Shown piece by piece: positions 51,179-59,830 of a DNA stretch of 64,000 bases; the stretch's first letter is position 1, and every line of letters begins with the position of its first letter. The stretch is taken from NCBI RefSeq assembly GCF_020907985.1, contig NZ_JAJJPA010000020.1, positions 62,001 through 126,000 of the forward strand, read 5' to 3'. Source of the DNA: Kitasatospora humi. GTDB taxonomy: Bacteria; Actinomycetota; Actinomycetes; Streptomycetales; Streptomycetaceae. Under the pieces are notes generated by a model. That model ran no database searches. It was not told the DNA's origin and worked only from the letters and a program-made list of their open reading frames with translations. The position numbers were made by a program, and so were the translations under genes.

Positions 51179-51315
51179 CGTCGATCCTTCGAAGTAACCG
51201 GACGTCGTCAGAGGGCCTGGTGGGGCTAGGAGCTGATCAGTGCGGAGGGGGCTCCGGCGCGCACCTCCCGGTTCCAGGCCGGGGCGCCGCCGGTAGGCAT
51301 GCGCAGGGGAACGGT

Positions 51316-51341
51316 GGGCGCCGGCCGCATGGCCGGCGCCC
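51316..51341. terminator. Terminator between the two lectin hydrolase genes
   Basis: GGGCGCCGGCC (51316-51326) and GGCCGGCGCCC (51331-51341) with a GCAT loop, right after the NlpC-like gene; the Rpf-like gene probably has its own promoter in 51179-51315. Confidence 0.8.
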
Positions 51342-51356
51342 GCCGCCGGTGGTACG

Positions 51357-52397
51357 TCAGTTGGTCTTGAAGGTGTCGGAGTTGATGCTGCTCCAGGCGC
51401 TCCAGGGGGTGCCGTTGGTGCTGTAGGCGTGGTTCATGACACCGTTGGTGCCCAGGGCGAAGACCTCGGCGGTCTTGGTGTTGGGCTCGTAGACCGCGGA
51501 CGGGGAGCCGGCGAACTGCCAGGTGCCCATGCTGTTCCAGGCGGACCAGGTACCGCTGTTGTAGTACTTGTGGTTCATGATGCCGTCGGTGCCGGTGCCG
51601 AAGACCTCGACCGAGTTCACGCCGGCGTTGTAGACGGCACTGGGGCTACCGGTGAACTTGTAGCTGGAGTCGAGGGTGTTCCAGGCGCTCCACGCACCGC
51701 CGTTGGTGCTGTAGGCGTGGGACATGACGCCGTCGCTGCCGACGGCGAAGACCTCGGCGGTGCTGTTGCCGGTGTTGTAGACGGCGCTGGGGTTGCCGGT
51801 GAAGTGGAACGAGGAATCGATCTGCGACCAGGCGGACCAGGTACTGCCGTTGGTGCTGTAGGCGTGGTTCATGACACCGTCGGTGCCGATCGCGAAGACC
51901 TCGGCGGTGTTGGTGTTGGGCTCGAAGACGACGGACGGGGAGCCGGAGAACGTGTAGCCGGTGTCGAGGGTGGTCCAGTCGGACCAGGTGGTGCCGTTGG
52001 TGTAGTAGGCGTGGTTCATGCGGCCGTCCGCACCGATGCCGAACAGCTCGATCGACTTGGTCGCCGGGTTGTACACAGCGGCGGGCGAGCCACTGAAGGC
52101 ATAGCTACCGATGGCCGTCCAACCGCTCCAGGCACCCGAGTTGGTGCTGTAAGAGTGGTAGATCTTGCCGTCGGTACCGACCGCGAAGACCTCCTCGGTC
52201 TTGGTGTCGGGGTTGTAGACCACGGACGGCTTCGACGTGAAGTTCCCACCCAGGGAGGACCACGAGCTCCACGGAGCACCATTGCTGCTGTACGCGTGGT
52301 AGATCGCACCGTTCGTGCCGACCGTGAACGTCTCGGCGGTCGCCGTGTCCTGGTTGTACAGGCTCCAACCCGAGGACCCACCCGCCACCGGAACAGG
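51357..52397 (-). repeat. Propeller domain block, copy 2
   Basis: Matches 49745-50785 (offset 1612) over about 1041 bases, with a few differences such as GGG-V-W versus GGA-W. Homology stops sharply in the linkers, where the catalytic domains are unrelated. Confidence 0.92.
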
Positions 52398-52940
52398 AGC
52401 GGGGTCGTCGACGATGTTGTTGTAGCGCAGGGCGGTGTAGTAGCTGGTGGGCCAGCCTTCGAGGCTGCTGCTGTTGATGTTGGCCTTGGTCGGGCCGTGG
52501 GTGGGGTCGTTCGGGTTGCTCTCGGCGTAGTACGTGAAGTCGCCGGTGGACTGGTTGCTCCAGCCGGCGAACAGGAAGGTGTGCTCGGCCGTGTAGTCGA
52601 GTGCGTCGCCCGCCTTCAGCTGGGAGAAGCTGATCTGGGTGGAGACGTTCGGCAGGGTCTGGGTGACGAGGCTGCTCGTCAGGTGCCAGGCCATGGAGAC
52701 GTAACCGGAGCAGTCCTCGCGATAGGTGCCGTTGCCGTCGGTCTTGTAAGCGCCCTGGTTGTAGGGGACGCCCTCGTCGACCCAGCTCTGGGCACGGGCC
52801 AGCACCTCGCTGCGGGTTATGGTGCCGCCGGCGGTCGAGGCCGCCTGCGCCGGCGTGGTCGCCGTGAACACGGTGGTGCCGATGCCGGCGGCGACGAGGA
52901 TGGCGAGCGAGCGGGCGGCAGCGCGGGAGACGCGGGACAT
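51357..52940 (-). CDS. NlpC/P60-like secreted hydrolase with beta-propeller lectin repeats
   Basis: 527 residues. Signal peptide (1-33), a catalytic-like domain (about 40-170) with EDCSGYVSMAWHL (probable nucleophilic Cys) and EHTFLFAGW (probable His), the arrangement of NlpC/P60-type amidases, then the same seven-blade propeller as in the Rpf-like gene. Likely a cell-wall hydrolase held to glycans by the propeller. RBS GAGAAGGA. Two repeats of the family in a row with different catalytic heads are unusual. Confidence 0.85.
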   Translation of the reverse strand: MSRVSRAAARSLAILVAAGIGTTVFTATTPAQAASTAGGTITRSEVLARAQSWVDEGVPYNQGAYKTDGNGTYREDCSGYVSMAWHLTSSLVTQTLPNVSTQISFSQLKAGDALDYTAEHTFLFAGWSNQSTGDFTYYAESNPNDPTHGPTKANINSSSLEGWPTSYYTALRYNNIVDDPAPVPVAGGSSGWSLYNQDTATAETFTVGTNGAIYHAYSSNGAPWSSWSSLGGNFTSKPSVVYNPDTKTEEVFAVGTDGKIYHSYSTNSGAWSGWTAIGSYAFSGSPAAVYNPATKSIELFGIGADGRMNHAYYTNGTTWSDWTTLDTGYTFSGSPSVVFEPNTNTAEVFAIGTDGVMNHAYSTNGSTWSAWSQIDSSFHFTGNPSAVYNTGNSTAEVFAVGSDGVMSHAYSTNGGAWSAWNTLDSSYKFTGSPSAVYNAGVNSVEVFGTGTDGIMNHKYYNSGTWSAWNSMGTWQFAGSPSAVYEPNTKTAEVFALGTNGVMNHAYSTNGTPWSAWSSINSDTFKTN

Positions 52941-52995
52941 CGATGGGTTCCTTCTCGGAGTCGGGTTCGAATGAAGTCGGGTGCAGGCGCGGCGG

Positions 52996-53913
52996 TTAGG
53001 GGTGCTGCTCGGCTGCTGCCGGCGCGGCGCTCAGGCGGGCTGCCAGGTTGGTCAGGGTGCTCTGGTCGTCGGCCACCGTCAGTGCACCGGCTCCGGCCGT
53101 GCCTGCGGGGATGGCGAACTGCAGAGCCGTCAGCGTGTTGTCGTGATGGACCAGGTAGATGTGGCCGGTCTGCGGACCGGGCGCGGAGATCCCGGGGACG
53201 GCGGTCCACTGACGCGCGTACGCCGTGCCCTCGGCGGTGGTCGCCGTCGTGGTGACCTGGGCGTCCTGCGAGAGCTTCGCCGCGCCCTGCAGGGCGCGGG
53301 ACTGCTGCTGGCAGGTGTTCATGGCGTTCTGGAGGTCCGCGAAAGCCTGCTGGGCGGTCGCGGTGTCGGCGAAGGTGAAGGTGTCCTGGATGGCCGGCGT
53401 CTTGAAGGCGCTTACGTAGCCCTGCTGCTGCCAGGTCGTGGCGCCCTTGACTGCGGCGCACTCGTTGAGGCGCACATCGTGGGTGGCGGCCTGGGTGTGG
53501 GGCTGCGCGATCGGCTTCCAGGCGGCGGCGGCGTTGTCGGGTAGCTGCGCGGGCGGCAAGGGGGCAGGGACGGCCGCCGTCACACGGCCCGTTTGCTGGG
53601 GGACGGAAGCCGTGCTCGGCCCGGGGGCGCCCGGCCTCGCTGATTCGGTACCGGCGGATGCCGGCTGGGGGGCGGACGGCTGCGGCTCCTGGCCGGGCCG
53701 TCCGGACGACGTGTCGATCGGCGCCGTGGCCGGGGTGGCTGGTGCTGCCGGGGCGGTTGGGGCTGCGGCGGACGACAGCTGAGCCGATGTGCTTGCGGGT
53801 GCCGCCGCCGACGCCCGGGCGCCGGTGTCGAGGCCGGCCCATGCGAAACCGCCGGCGGCGACGGCGCTCAGCGCGACGGCGGCGCGGACGAGAGTCGAAG
53901 TCTTGGTAGCCAC
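52996..53913 (-). CDS. Secreted protein with Ala/Pro-rich linker and two-Cys domain
   Basis: 305 residues from GTG 53913 (AGGAGAA 6 bases upstream). A signal or anchor helix (about 8-25), a long Ala/Pro/Ser linker (30-135), and a C-terminal domain of about 160 residues with two Cys (NECAAVKG and MNTCQQQ) that resembles PknH-type extracellular sensor domains. The resemblance is weak. It lies 55 bases ahead of the NlpC-like gene on the same strand. Confidence 0.65.
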   Translation of the reverse strand: MATKTSTLVRAAVALSAVAAGGFAWAGLDTGARASAAAPASTSAQLSSAAAPTAPAAPATPATAPIDTSSGRPGQEPQPSAPQPASAGTESARPGAPGPSTASVPQQTGRVTAAVPAPLPPAQLPDNAAAAWKPIAQPHTQAATHDVRLNECAAVKGATTWQQQGYVSAFKTPAIQDTFTFADTATAQQAFADLQNAMNTCQQQSRALQGAAKLSQDAQVTTTATTAEGTAYARQWTAVPGISAPGPQTGHIYLVHHDNTLTALQFAIPAGTAGAGALTVADDQSTLTNLAARLSAAPAAAEQHP

Positions 53914-54160
53914 AGGGGTTCTCCTGGGTTGGGCGCGGATCAGGTGGTCGGGCGTCAGGGATGCGGCTTCCGAAGGGCGGTTCGGAAGACTCGCTCGGGG
54001 CATGCCGGCAGGAGGTGCGGCGCGGGTCAGGACTGCCGCAGGGCGGAAGGCGCCGGCGAAGGCTCAGGGATGAAGGGGGCGGCGGATCCGATCGCGGCCT
54101 GGGTCCGCGCCGCGGACCCGGATGCCGGCCGGACCGTGACGGGCCGGGCGGGCGTGGTGC

Positions 54161-54478
54161 TCAACCGGTGGTGATGCCCTCGTACGTCGTGAGCGGCTCG
54201 GGCGACAGGTAACGCCGGTTGAGCCAGGGCGAGATCTGGTGGCTCCGGGCGATCAGGGCGTGGGCGCGCTGGAGGGCGCTGGGCGCGCCGGGAGAATCCA
54301 GGGTCAGCAAATAGACCAGGAGGTCGACCCGTCCGGGTGCGGGACGTGCGCTGACGTGCTGGAGCCCGTCGCCCGGCACGGCGTGGGCCCACAGGGCGTC
54401 CACGACCTCGGCTTCGTTGCCGGACTGGGCGCCGTCGTCGAGCTGCCGGGGGATCAGGCTGGCATAAATGATCTCCAT
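54161..54478 (-). CDS. Conserved hypothetical protein of the peptide operon
   Basis: 105 residues starting IIYASLIPRQLDD and containing VVDALWAHAVPGDGLQHVSARP and LTLDSPGAPSALQRAHALIARSH. No signal peptide; mixed alpha/beta. It starts 7 bases after the stop of the small peptide gene, so the pair is coupled. I recall similar short proteins next to LuxR-type regulators in streptomycetes but no function. Confidence 0.7.
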   Translation of the reverse strand: MEIIYASLIPRQLDDGAQSGNEAEVVDALWAHAVPGDGLQHVSARPAPGRVDLLVYLLTLDSPGAPSALQRAHALIARSHQISPWLNRRYLSPEPLTTYEGITTG

Positions 54479-54485
54479 GACCGGC

Positions 54486-54632
54486 TCAGCCGCCCCAGCC
54501 GAGGCTGTCCGCGGACACCGCCGGGGCGGGGGCGCCGACCGTTGCCGCCACGGCGACGGAGGGCGCGAGGGCGATGGCGGCGAAAGCGACGGTGGCGACC
54601 GCGGCGGCCTGGGCGAGACGGGTGCGGAGCAT
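54486..54632 (-). CDS. Small secreted peptide precursor
   Basis: 48 residues. A clear signal peptide (MLRTRLAQAAAVATVAFAAI and on, cleavage after AVAA about residue 30) leaves a mature peptide of about 18 residues, TVGAPAPAVSADSLGWGG. GAAGGA lies 8 bases before the ATG. It is the first gene of the cluster and is divergent from the TrmB/LuxR-type regulator. Such short exported peptides ending in a Gly/Trp motif often act as signals, but that is an inference. Confidence 0.65.
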   Translation of the reverse strand: MLRTRLAQAAAVATVAFAAIALAPSVAVAATVGAPAPAVSADSLGWGG

Positions 54633-54983
54633 GGTGGGAGTCCTTCACTGCTGATGGGTGTGGCTGGCCTGGACCGGCAGGGCGCCCCGCGGTTGGCGCT
54701 TCGTCCGGTTGCCGCGCTGGGGTTGTCTCCCTGGCGGCGATGAACAGCTTTGCCGCTCGCAGACGCCGCAGGAAGGTGTTCCGGCTGTCGGCTCCCGGAC
54801 TGTCCGGAGTCGGACACTGGCAGCATGCCCACGACAACTTAGGCCCTGTGACCTGCGACGCAATCCCTCGACGCATGGCGCGCGACGACACAAAGAGGGC
54901 GGATAGGTCTTGAGCGAAGCGTCGGAAGACTGTTTGGATGAGGCCGAACATTTGAGGGCCCGACAGGGCTACCGGGGGGAAAC
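54633..54983. other. Divergent promoter region of the peptide operon and the regulator
   Basis: 351 bases with no supportable gene. It must hold both promoters. A GTCCGGA-type dyad region (54795-54825) is the only inverted-repeat-like stretch that I noticed. Confidence 0.5.
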
Positions 54984-55955
54984 ATGCTCGAGGTGCTAGG
55001 ACTGACCGCAACGGCCGCAGCCGTGTACCAGGCCATGCTCGACCATCCCGCTTACAGCGCGGATGACATCGCCACGCACTGCGGCCTGACTCCCGTGCAG
55101 GTGCACGACCACCTCGACGAGTTGAGTCGGCTCACCCTCGTGCGCGTCTCCGCCGATCGGCCCGGCCAGATGCGCGCCGTGAGCCCCGAGATCGGCCTGG
55201 CTGGCATGCTGGCCAACCAGGAGGCCGAACTCGCCGCCCGCCAGGCCCAGCTGGCGGCCTCACGCGCCGCCGTCACCCGCATGGTCGCCGAACGCGCCGA
55301 GCACCGCACCACCCACGGCGAACGCCTACTCGGCATGGACGCCATCCACGGCCGCCTCGAACAGATGGGCCACAGCGCCACCACCGAGGTCCTCAGCAGC
55401 CAGCCGGGCAACCAACGCCCCCAGGACCTCGCGGCCAGCCGAGCCGCCGACGTCGAGGCGCTCGGGCGCGGCATCACGATACGCACCCTCTACCAGGACG
55501 CCACCCGCAACCAGCCCCACGTCGCGGCCTACGCCCACTGGCTGCTCGGCCAGGGCAGTGAGGTCCGCACCGCCCCCACGATCCCCCAGCGCCTGGTCGT
55601 CGTCGACCGCACCCAGGCGCTGGTCCCCATCGATCCCGCGGACAACCGCAAGGGCGCCCTGTACGTCACCGAACCCGGCATCCTCGCCGCCCTGCTCGAC
55701 TTCTTCGAACAGGCCTGGAACACGGCTGTCCCCCTCGGCGCCACCCACCCCGAGGACCCCCAGACCAACCTCACCCCCACCGAACGCGAACTACTGCGCC
55801 TGCTCAGCGCCGGCCTCACCGACGACGCCGTGGGCCAGCGCCTCGGCATCTCCTCGCGCACCGTCGGCCGCCACATGTCCTCGATCATGGAACGCCTCGG
55901 TGCCAGCAGCCGCTTCGAAGCGGGCATCAAAGCCGCCCATCGGGGCTGGCTCTGA
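54984..55955 (+). CDS. TrmB-like/LuxR-type transcriptional regulator
   Basis: 323 residues. N-terminal TrmB-type winged helix (about 1-75, MLEVLGLTATAAAVYQAML, DIATHCGLTPVQVHDHLDELS), a coiled helix, a middle domain (about 120-235) and a C-terminal LuxR-type HTH (about 258-323, LTPTERELLRLLSAGLTDDAVGQRLGISSRTVGRHMSS). No receiver domain, so it is probably controlled by a ligand or partner. Divergent from the peptide operon, hence the likely regulator of it. GGGGGAAAC precedes the ATG. Confidence 0.85.
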   Translation: MLEVLGLTATAAAVYQAMLDHPAYSADDIATHCGLTPVQVHDHLDELSRLTLVRVSADRPGQMRAVSPEIGLAGMLANQEAELAARQAQLAASRAAVTRMVAERAEHRTTHGERLLGMDAIHGRLEQMGHSATTEVLSSQPGNQRPQDLAASRAADVEALGRGITIRTLYQDATRNQPHVAAYAHWLLGQGSEVRTAPTIPQRLVVVDRTQALVPIDPADNRKGALYVTEPGILAALLDFFEQAWNTAVPLGATHPEDPQTNLTPTERELLRLLSAGLTDDAVGQRLGISSRTVGRHMSSIMERLGASSRFEAGIKAAHRGWL

Positions 55956-56119
55956 ACCACCCGCGCGCCTGCTCCGCCGCCTCTGCCAGGACGGCGGAAC
56001 AAGGTACCCGTCCGCCGGGTATGCCCGGCGTTCGAAGTTCGGCCACCTCTGCGTCCGCCTCCGTCGCCGTCACCGACGACAGCGACTGGGGGCGCTCACG
56101 GCCACCCGTCACACTCCCG

Positions 56120-56430
56120 CACATGGCGGGATGTCCCGCACGCCGGCGCGACAGTCCCGACGGCTTGCTGCCGCCATACCGCGACGGACGTTGCAGCCGG
56201 GCAGCGGTCAAGCAGGACCACCAGTGGTCGGGACATGTCCCCGCCCCCGACAGCTTCCAGCGCAACTGCCACACCCCTCCGGACCCCGCCAGGCACCGCG
56301 GGCACGCCCGGCTGCCGACCAGGTCCACCCACCTGGGCCGGCCAGCCGTGCGGACAGCCGTCCCGCCCCCGTCCCAGATATCCGAAAGGTCCAGCACCCA
56401 CCGTCGAACACGGACAGACGCACCCGCTCC
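56120..56430 (-). pseudogene. Degenerate TniQ-like fragment
   Basis: The minus-strand translation of about 56210-56310 contains CPRCLAGSGGVWQLRWKL followed by TCPDHWWSC, which resembles the zinc-binding part of TniQ proteins (CPxCL-x-SGGxWQL-W-L, CxxH). Upstream frame RWVDLVGSRA and LDLSDI fit the N-terminal region. There is no start or complete frame, and the rest of the 608-base gap (55956-56563) is non-coding. I read it as the remains of a transposon gene. Confidence 0.5.
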
Positions 56431-56487
56431 ACCGCATGCTCGTCCACCCCGGTCGCGACGAGCACACCCCGGGCCCACCTCCAGCTG

Positions 56488-56531
56488 GTTGTAGGATGAC
56501 CGGGCAAAGCAGTTGTAGGATGACCGGGCAA
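56488..56531. promoter_or_regulatory. Direct-repeat operator upstream of the GntR gene
   Basis: The same 20-base sequence GTTGTAGGATGACCGGGCAA occurs at 56488-56507 and 56512-56531, 24 bases apart. It is a likely autoregulatory site for the GntR/FadR-type protein next door. Confidence 0.75.
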
Positions 56532-56563
56532 GCGCGGTACCAGTCGGAGCGGAGGTGGTGAGG

Positions 56564-57298
56564 GTGACCGGCACGGGTGCGGGGAACCTGCAGGCCGCCG
56601 GCCGCCGATCGCTGGTGGACGCCGCGATCGACCAGCTGCGGGAGCGGCTGGCCTCCGGTTCCTGGGCCGTGGGTGAGCGCATCCCCACCGAGCACGAGCT
56701 CGCCGAGCAGCTGCAGGTCGGCCGCAACACGGTGCGCGAGGCGATCCGGGTGCTGGTGCACGCGGGCATGCTGGCCACCCGGCAGGGTGAGGGCACCTTC
56801 GTGCGCAGCACCAGCGACCCGGCCGCCGTGCTGCGCGGGGTGCAGCGCTCCGGCGTGCGCGACGTGCTGGAGGTGCGGGCCGCCCTGGAGACCGAGGCCG
56901 CCCGGCTGGCGGCCCTGCGGCACACCGCCGAGGACGTGGAGCGGATGCGGGCCGCGCTGGCCCGCGAGGCCGAAGTGATCGCCGCCCACCCGGAGCGGAT
57001 CGGGCGCGAGGCCACCGTCGAGCACGACCTGGAGTTCCACACCGCCGTCGTCGACGCGGCCCACAACCCCGCGCTGGCCGAGGTCTACCGCTACTTCGGC
57101 GCCTCGGTGCGCGAGGCCATGCGCACCGCCTTCGGGGACCACGAGATGCCCGAGGTGGTCGTCGCCACCCATGAGGCGCTGGTCGACGCGATCGCCAGTG
57201 GCGATCCCGACCGCGCCGAGGCCGCCTGCCGCGCCCTGCTGGCCGAGCCCACCGCGGCGGTCGAGCAGTTGCTGGCGGAGTTCGCCGCTCGCAAGTAG
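56564..57298 (+). CDS. GntR/FadR family regulator (FCD domain)
   Basis: 244 residues. GntR winged helix (about 15-80, IPTEHELAEQLQVGRNTVREAIRVL) and FCD ligand domain (about 95-235) with metal/ligand histidines (EHDLEFHTAVV, VVATHEAL). GTG 56564 is chosen because GGAGG lies 8 bases upstream, though GTGs at 56555 and 56558 are possible. It precedes an MFS transporter it likely regulates. Confidence 0.9.
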   Translation: MTGTGAGNLQAAGRRSLVDAAIDQLRERLASGSWAVGERIPTEHELAEQLQVGRNTVREAIRVLVHAGMLATRQGEGTFVRSTSDPAAVLRGVQRSGVRDVLEVRAALETEAARLAALRHTAEDVERMRAALAREAEVIAAHPERIGREATVEHDLEFHTAVVDAAHNPALAEVYRYFGASVREAMRTAFGDHEMPEVVVATHEALVDAIASGDPDRAEAACRALLAEPTAAVEQLLAEFAARK

Positions 57299-57382
57299 GG
57301 CCGGCGGAGCGCGCGTCGCCGCCATGGCCGCACCCCGCGCTTCCCCGTTTTTCCACAGCACCTTCCGCAAGAAAGCCGCACC

Positions 57383-58621
57383 ATGTCCGTCACCCGGACT
57401 CAGCAACCGCTGAGCACCTCGGTCGTTCCGGTCCGAACCAAGCTCGCTCACCCCGCCCTGCTGCTGATCGGCATCATGCTGGTCGCGCTGAACATGCGGT
57501 CCTGTCTGGCGGCGGTCTCCCCCATGGTGGGCGAGATCCAGCGCACCTTCGGCCTGTCGGCCACGGTCGGCGGTCTGATCACCACCGTTCCGGTGCTCTT
57601 CCAGGGTGTCGGCGCACCGCTGACTCCGCGGCTGACCCGGCGGTTCGGCACCGAGCGGGTGGTGTTCGGCGCCGTGCTGACGCTGGGCGCCGGGGTGCTG
57701 CTGCGGGTGCTGCCGTCGGTGGCCGCGCTCTATGCGGGCTGCGTGGTGATCGGCGTGGCCATCGCGGTGCTGAACGTGGCGATGCCCGGCCTGGTCAAGC
57801 GGGAGTTCCCGCACCGGGCGCCGGCGATGACCGGGGCCTACTCGACCGCGATGCTGGTCGGCGCCACCCTGGCGGCCGGCAGCTCGGTGCCGCTGGAGCA
57901 CGTGCTCGGCGGCGGCTGGCGGGCTTCGCTGAGCGTCTGGTCGGTGCTGGCCCTGGTCGCGGCGGCCGCCTGGCTGCCCCAGGTGCTGCGGGCGCGTCAG
58001 CTCGCGCCGACCTCCCCGACCGCGGCCCAGGCCGCGCCGGCCAAGCCGATCGCGGGCCTGTGGCGGCTCCCGCTGGCCTGGCAGATCAGCCTCTTCATGG
58101 GCGTCTCGTCGCTGATGGTGTACGTCCTGGTCGCCTGGATGCCGACGATCCTGGCCGACCACGGAATGGGCCGGGACGAGTCCGGCCTGGTGTTCGCCTT
58201 CTCCAATCTGGTGCAGGTGTCCGGTGCCTTCCTGGTGCCGCTGCTGGCCGGCCGGATGACCCGGCAGCGCGGGCTGGCGGTGCTGATGGCCGCGCTCAAC
58301 GCCGCCGGCATCACCCTGCTGCTGATCGCTCCGGTCTCCGGCGCCTGGGTCGCCGCAGCGGTGCTGGGCGTCGCCCAGGGCGGCTCGTTCGGCCTCGGCC
58401 TGGCCTTCCTCGTGCTGCGCACCGGCTCTGCCGCCGGGGCTGCCCAGCTGGGCGGGATGTCACAGGCGATCGGCTACCTGATCGCGGCGGTCGGCCCGGT
58501 CGGCGCCGGTGCGCTGCACCAGCTGACCGGCGGCTGGACGGCCGTGCTGGTGGTGCTCCTGGTGCTGGCCGGCGTGGTCGGAGTGGCCGGCTGGGGCGCG
58601 GGACGCAACCGCACGCTCTGA
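57383..58621 (+). CDS. MFS transporter, CynX/NimT type
   Basis: 412 residues, twelve membrane helices. The first helices contain LALNMRSCLAAVSPMVGEI-type sequence (VALNMRSCLAAVSP) typical of CynX/NimT-family transporters, which carry cyanate or nitroimidazole-like solutes in E. coli. Starts 84 bases after the GntR gene on the same strand. Substrate unknown. Confidence 0.9.
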   Translation: MSVTRTQQPLSTSVVPVRTKLAHPALLLIGIMLVALNMRSCLAAVSPMVGEIQRTFGLSATVGGLITTVPVLFQGVGAPLTPRLTRRFGTERVVFGAVLTLGAGVLLRVLPSVAALYAGCVVIGVAIAVLNVAMPGLVKREFPHRAPAMTGAYSTAMLVGATLAAGSSVPLEHVLGGGWRASLSVWSVLALVAAAAWLPQVLRARQLAPTSPTAAQAAPAKPIAGLWRLPLAWQISLFMGVSSLMVYVLVAWMPTILADHGMGRDESGLVFAFSNLVQVSGAFLVPLLAGRMTRQRGLAVLMAALNAAGITLLLIAPVSGAWVAAAVLGVAQGGSFGLGLAFLVLRTGSAAGAAQLGGMSQAIGYLIAAVGPVGAGALHQLTGGWTAVLVVLLVLAGVVGVAGWGAGRNRTL

Positions 58622-58629
58622 CTCCCGTC

Positions 58630-58645
58630 GCGGGGTCGGCCCCGC
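58630..58645. terminator. Terminator of the transporter operon
   Basis: GCGGGG-TCGG-CCCCGC, a perfect 6-bp stem just past the stop. Confidence 0.55.
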
Positions 58646-58877
58646 CGCCGGCCGGATGACAGGCCGTGCATGACGGCCCGTTGGGATCCCACCACGGATA
58701 GCCGGCCGCCGTCGTCCTGCGGATGGCCGGCGGTGGCCGGCGCCGGGCAGCGCGGGCCCCTGCCGGAACGGAACGCCCGGCGGGCCTTCCTCGGGCGCCC
58801 AGCCCGCCCCCTCCCCGCCTCGCCGGCCATCCGCTCACCCCGCCGGTTCGGCGCGCCGCCGCCCGGCTCCGCGCAGC

Positions 58878-59768
58878 TCAGCCCTCCAGCTGGGCGAGCC
58901 CCTCGGTGGCGATCCGCTCGAAGACGGCCAGGTCGTTGGCGAAGATCGAGTCCGGCACCGGCCAGTGGATCACCACCTCGGTGATGCCCAGTTCGCGGTA
59001 CCGGCCCGCCCAGTCCACGAAGGCGTCCAGCGACTCCAGCGGCTTCTCCGCCGTCGAGCCCTGGAGCAGCACCTTGTCCAGGTCGCCGACGTCCCGCCCG
59101 GCCGCCTCGCAGGCCGCCGTCAGCTTGGCGAGCTGCTTGGCGATCACCTCGGGCGCCTGCTCCACCGGAACGTCCGCCGGCCCGCGCGGATCTCCGTACG
59201 TCACCCAGCCCTGTCCGTACTCGGCCGCCAGCCGCAGTCCCTTGGGCCCGGTCGCCGCCACGTAGAACGGCACCCGCGGGGTCTGCACGCAGCCGGGGAT
59301 GTTCCGCGCCTCTACCGCCGAGTAGTAGGTGCCCTGCTCGGTGGTCGCGTCCTGCCGCAGCAGCTTGTCCAACAGCGGCAGGAACTCCCCGAACCGCGCC
59401 GCCCGCTCCTTGGGCGACCACGCCTCCTGCCCCATCGCCGTCGCGTCGAACCCGACCCCGCCGGCCCCGATCCCCAGCGTCAGCCGGCCGCCGGACACGT
59501 CGTCCAGGGTGATCAGCTCCTTGGCCAGCGTCACCGGATGCCGGAAGTTCGGCGACGTCACCAGCGTGCCAAGCCGGATCCGCTCGGTCGCCGCCGCGGC
59601 CGCGGTCAGCGTCGGGACCGACCCGAACCACGGCTCGTCGCGGAAGCTCCGCCAGCTCAGGTGGTCATAGGTGTACGCGGCATGGAACCCGAGTTCCTCG
59701 GCCCGCCGCCAGATCTTCTGCCCCTCGGCCCACCGGTGGATGGGGAGGATCACTGTGCTCAGACGCAT
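58878..59768 (-). CDS. LLM-class F420-dependent oxidoreductase
   Basis: 296 residues of the bacterial luciferase-like TIM-barrel group. Conserved parts: EELGFHAAYTYDHLSWR, PTLTAAAAATERIRLGTLVTSPNFRHP, GRLTLGIGAGG. Such enzymes use coenzyme F420 in actinobacteria; the substrate is unknown. Start ATG 59768. A broken second copy of its first part lies 1 kb upstream. Confidence 0.9.
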   Translation of the reverse strand: MRLSTVILPIHRWAEGQKIWRRAEELGFHAAYTYDHLSWRSFRDEPWFGSVPTLTAAAAATERIRLGTLVTSPNFRHPVTLAKELITLDDVSGGRLTLGIGAGGVGFDATAMGQEAWSPKERAARFGEFLPLLDKLLRQDATTEQGTYYSAVEARNIPGCVQTPRVPFYVAATGPKGLRLAAEYGQGWVTYGDPRGPADVPVEQAPEVIAKQLAKLTAACEAAGRDVGDLDKVLLQGSTAEKPLESLDAFVDWAGRYRELGITEVVIHWPVPDSIFANDLAVFERIATEGLAQLEG

Positions 59769-59807
59769 ACCGCCGACCTTATGTCCCGAACAGCCCGGCA
59801 CTCGAGT

Positions 59808-59823
59808 GCATACCGGAGTATGC
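59808..59823. promoter_or_regulatory. Operator of the toxin-antitoxin operon
   Basis: GCATAC-CGGA-GTATGC, a perfect 6-bp inverted repeat 8 bases before the antitoxin start, the place where the ribbon-helix-helix antitoxin would bind. Confidence 0.7.
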
Positions 59824-59830
59824 TCCATTC

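Noticed and set aside
51179..51356. c-di-AMP (ydaO-type) riboswitch before the Rpf-like gene
   Set aside because: Such switches precede some streptomycete rpf genes, but the gap is short, holds a terminator and shows none of the conserved motif blocks.
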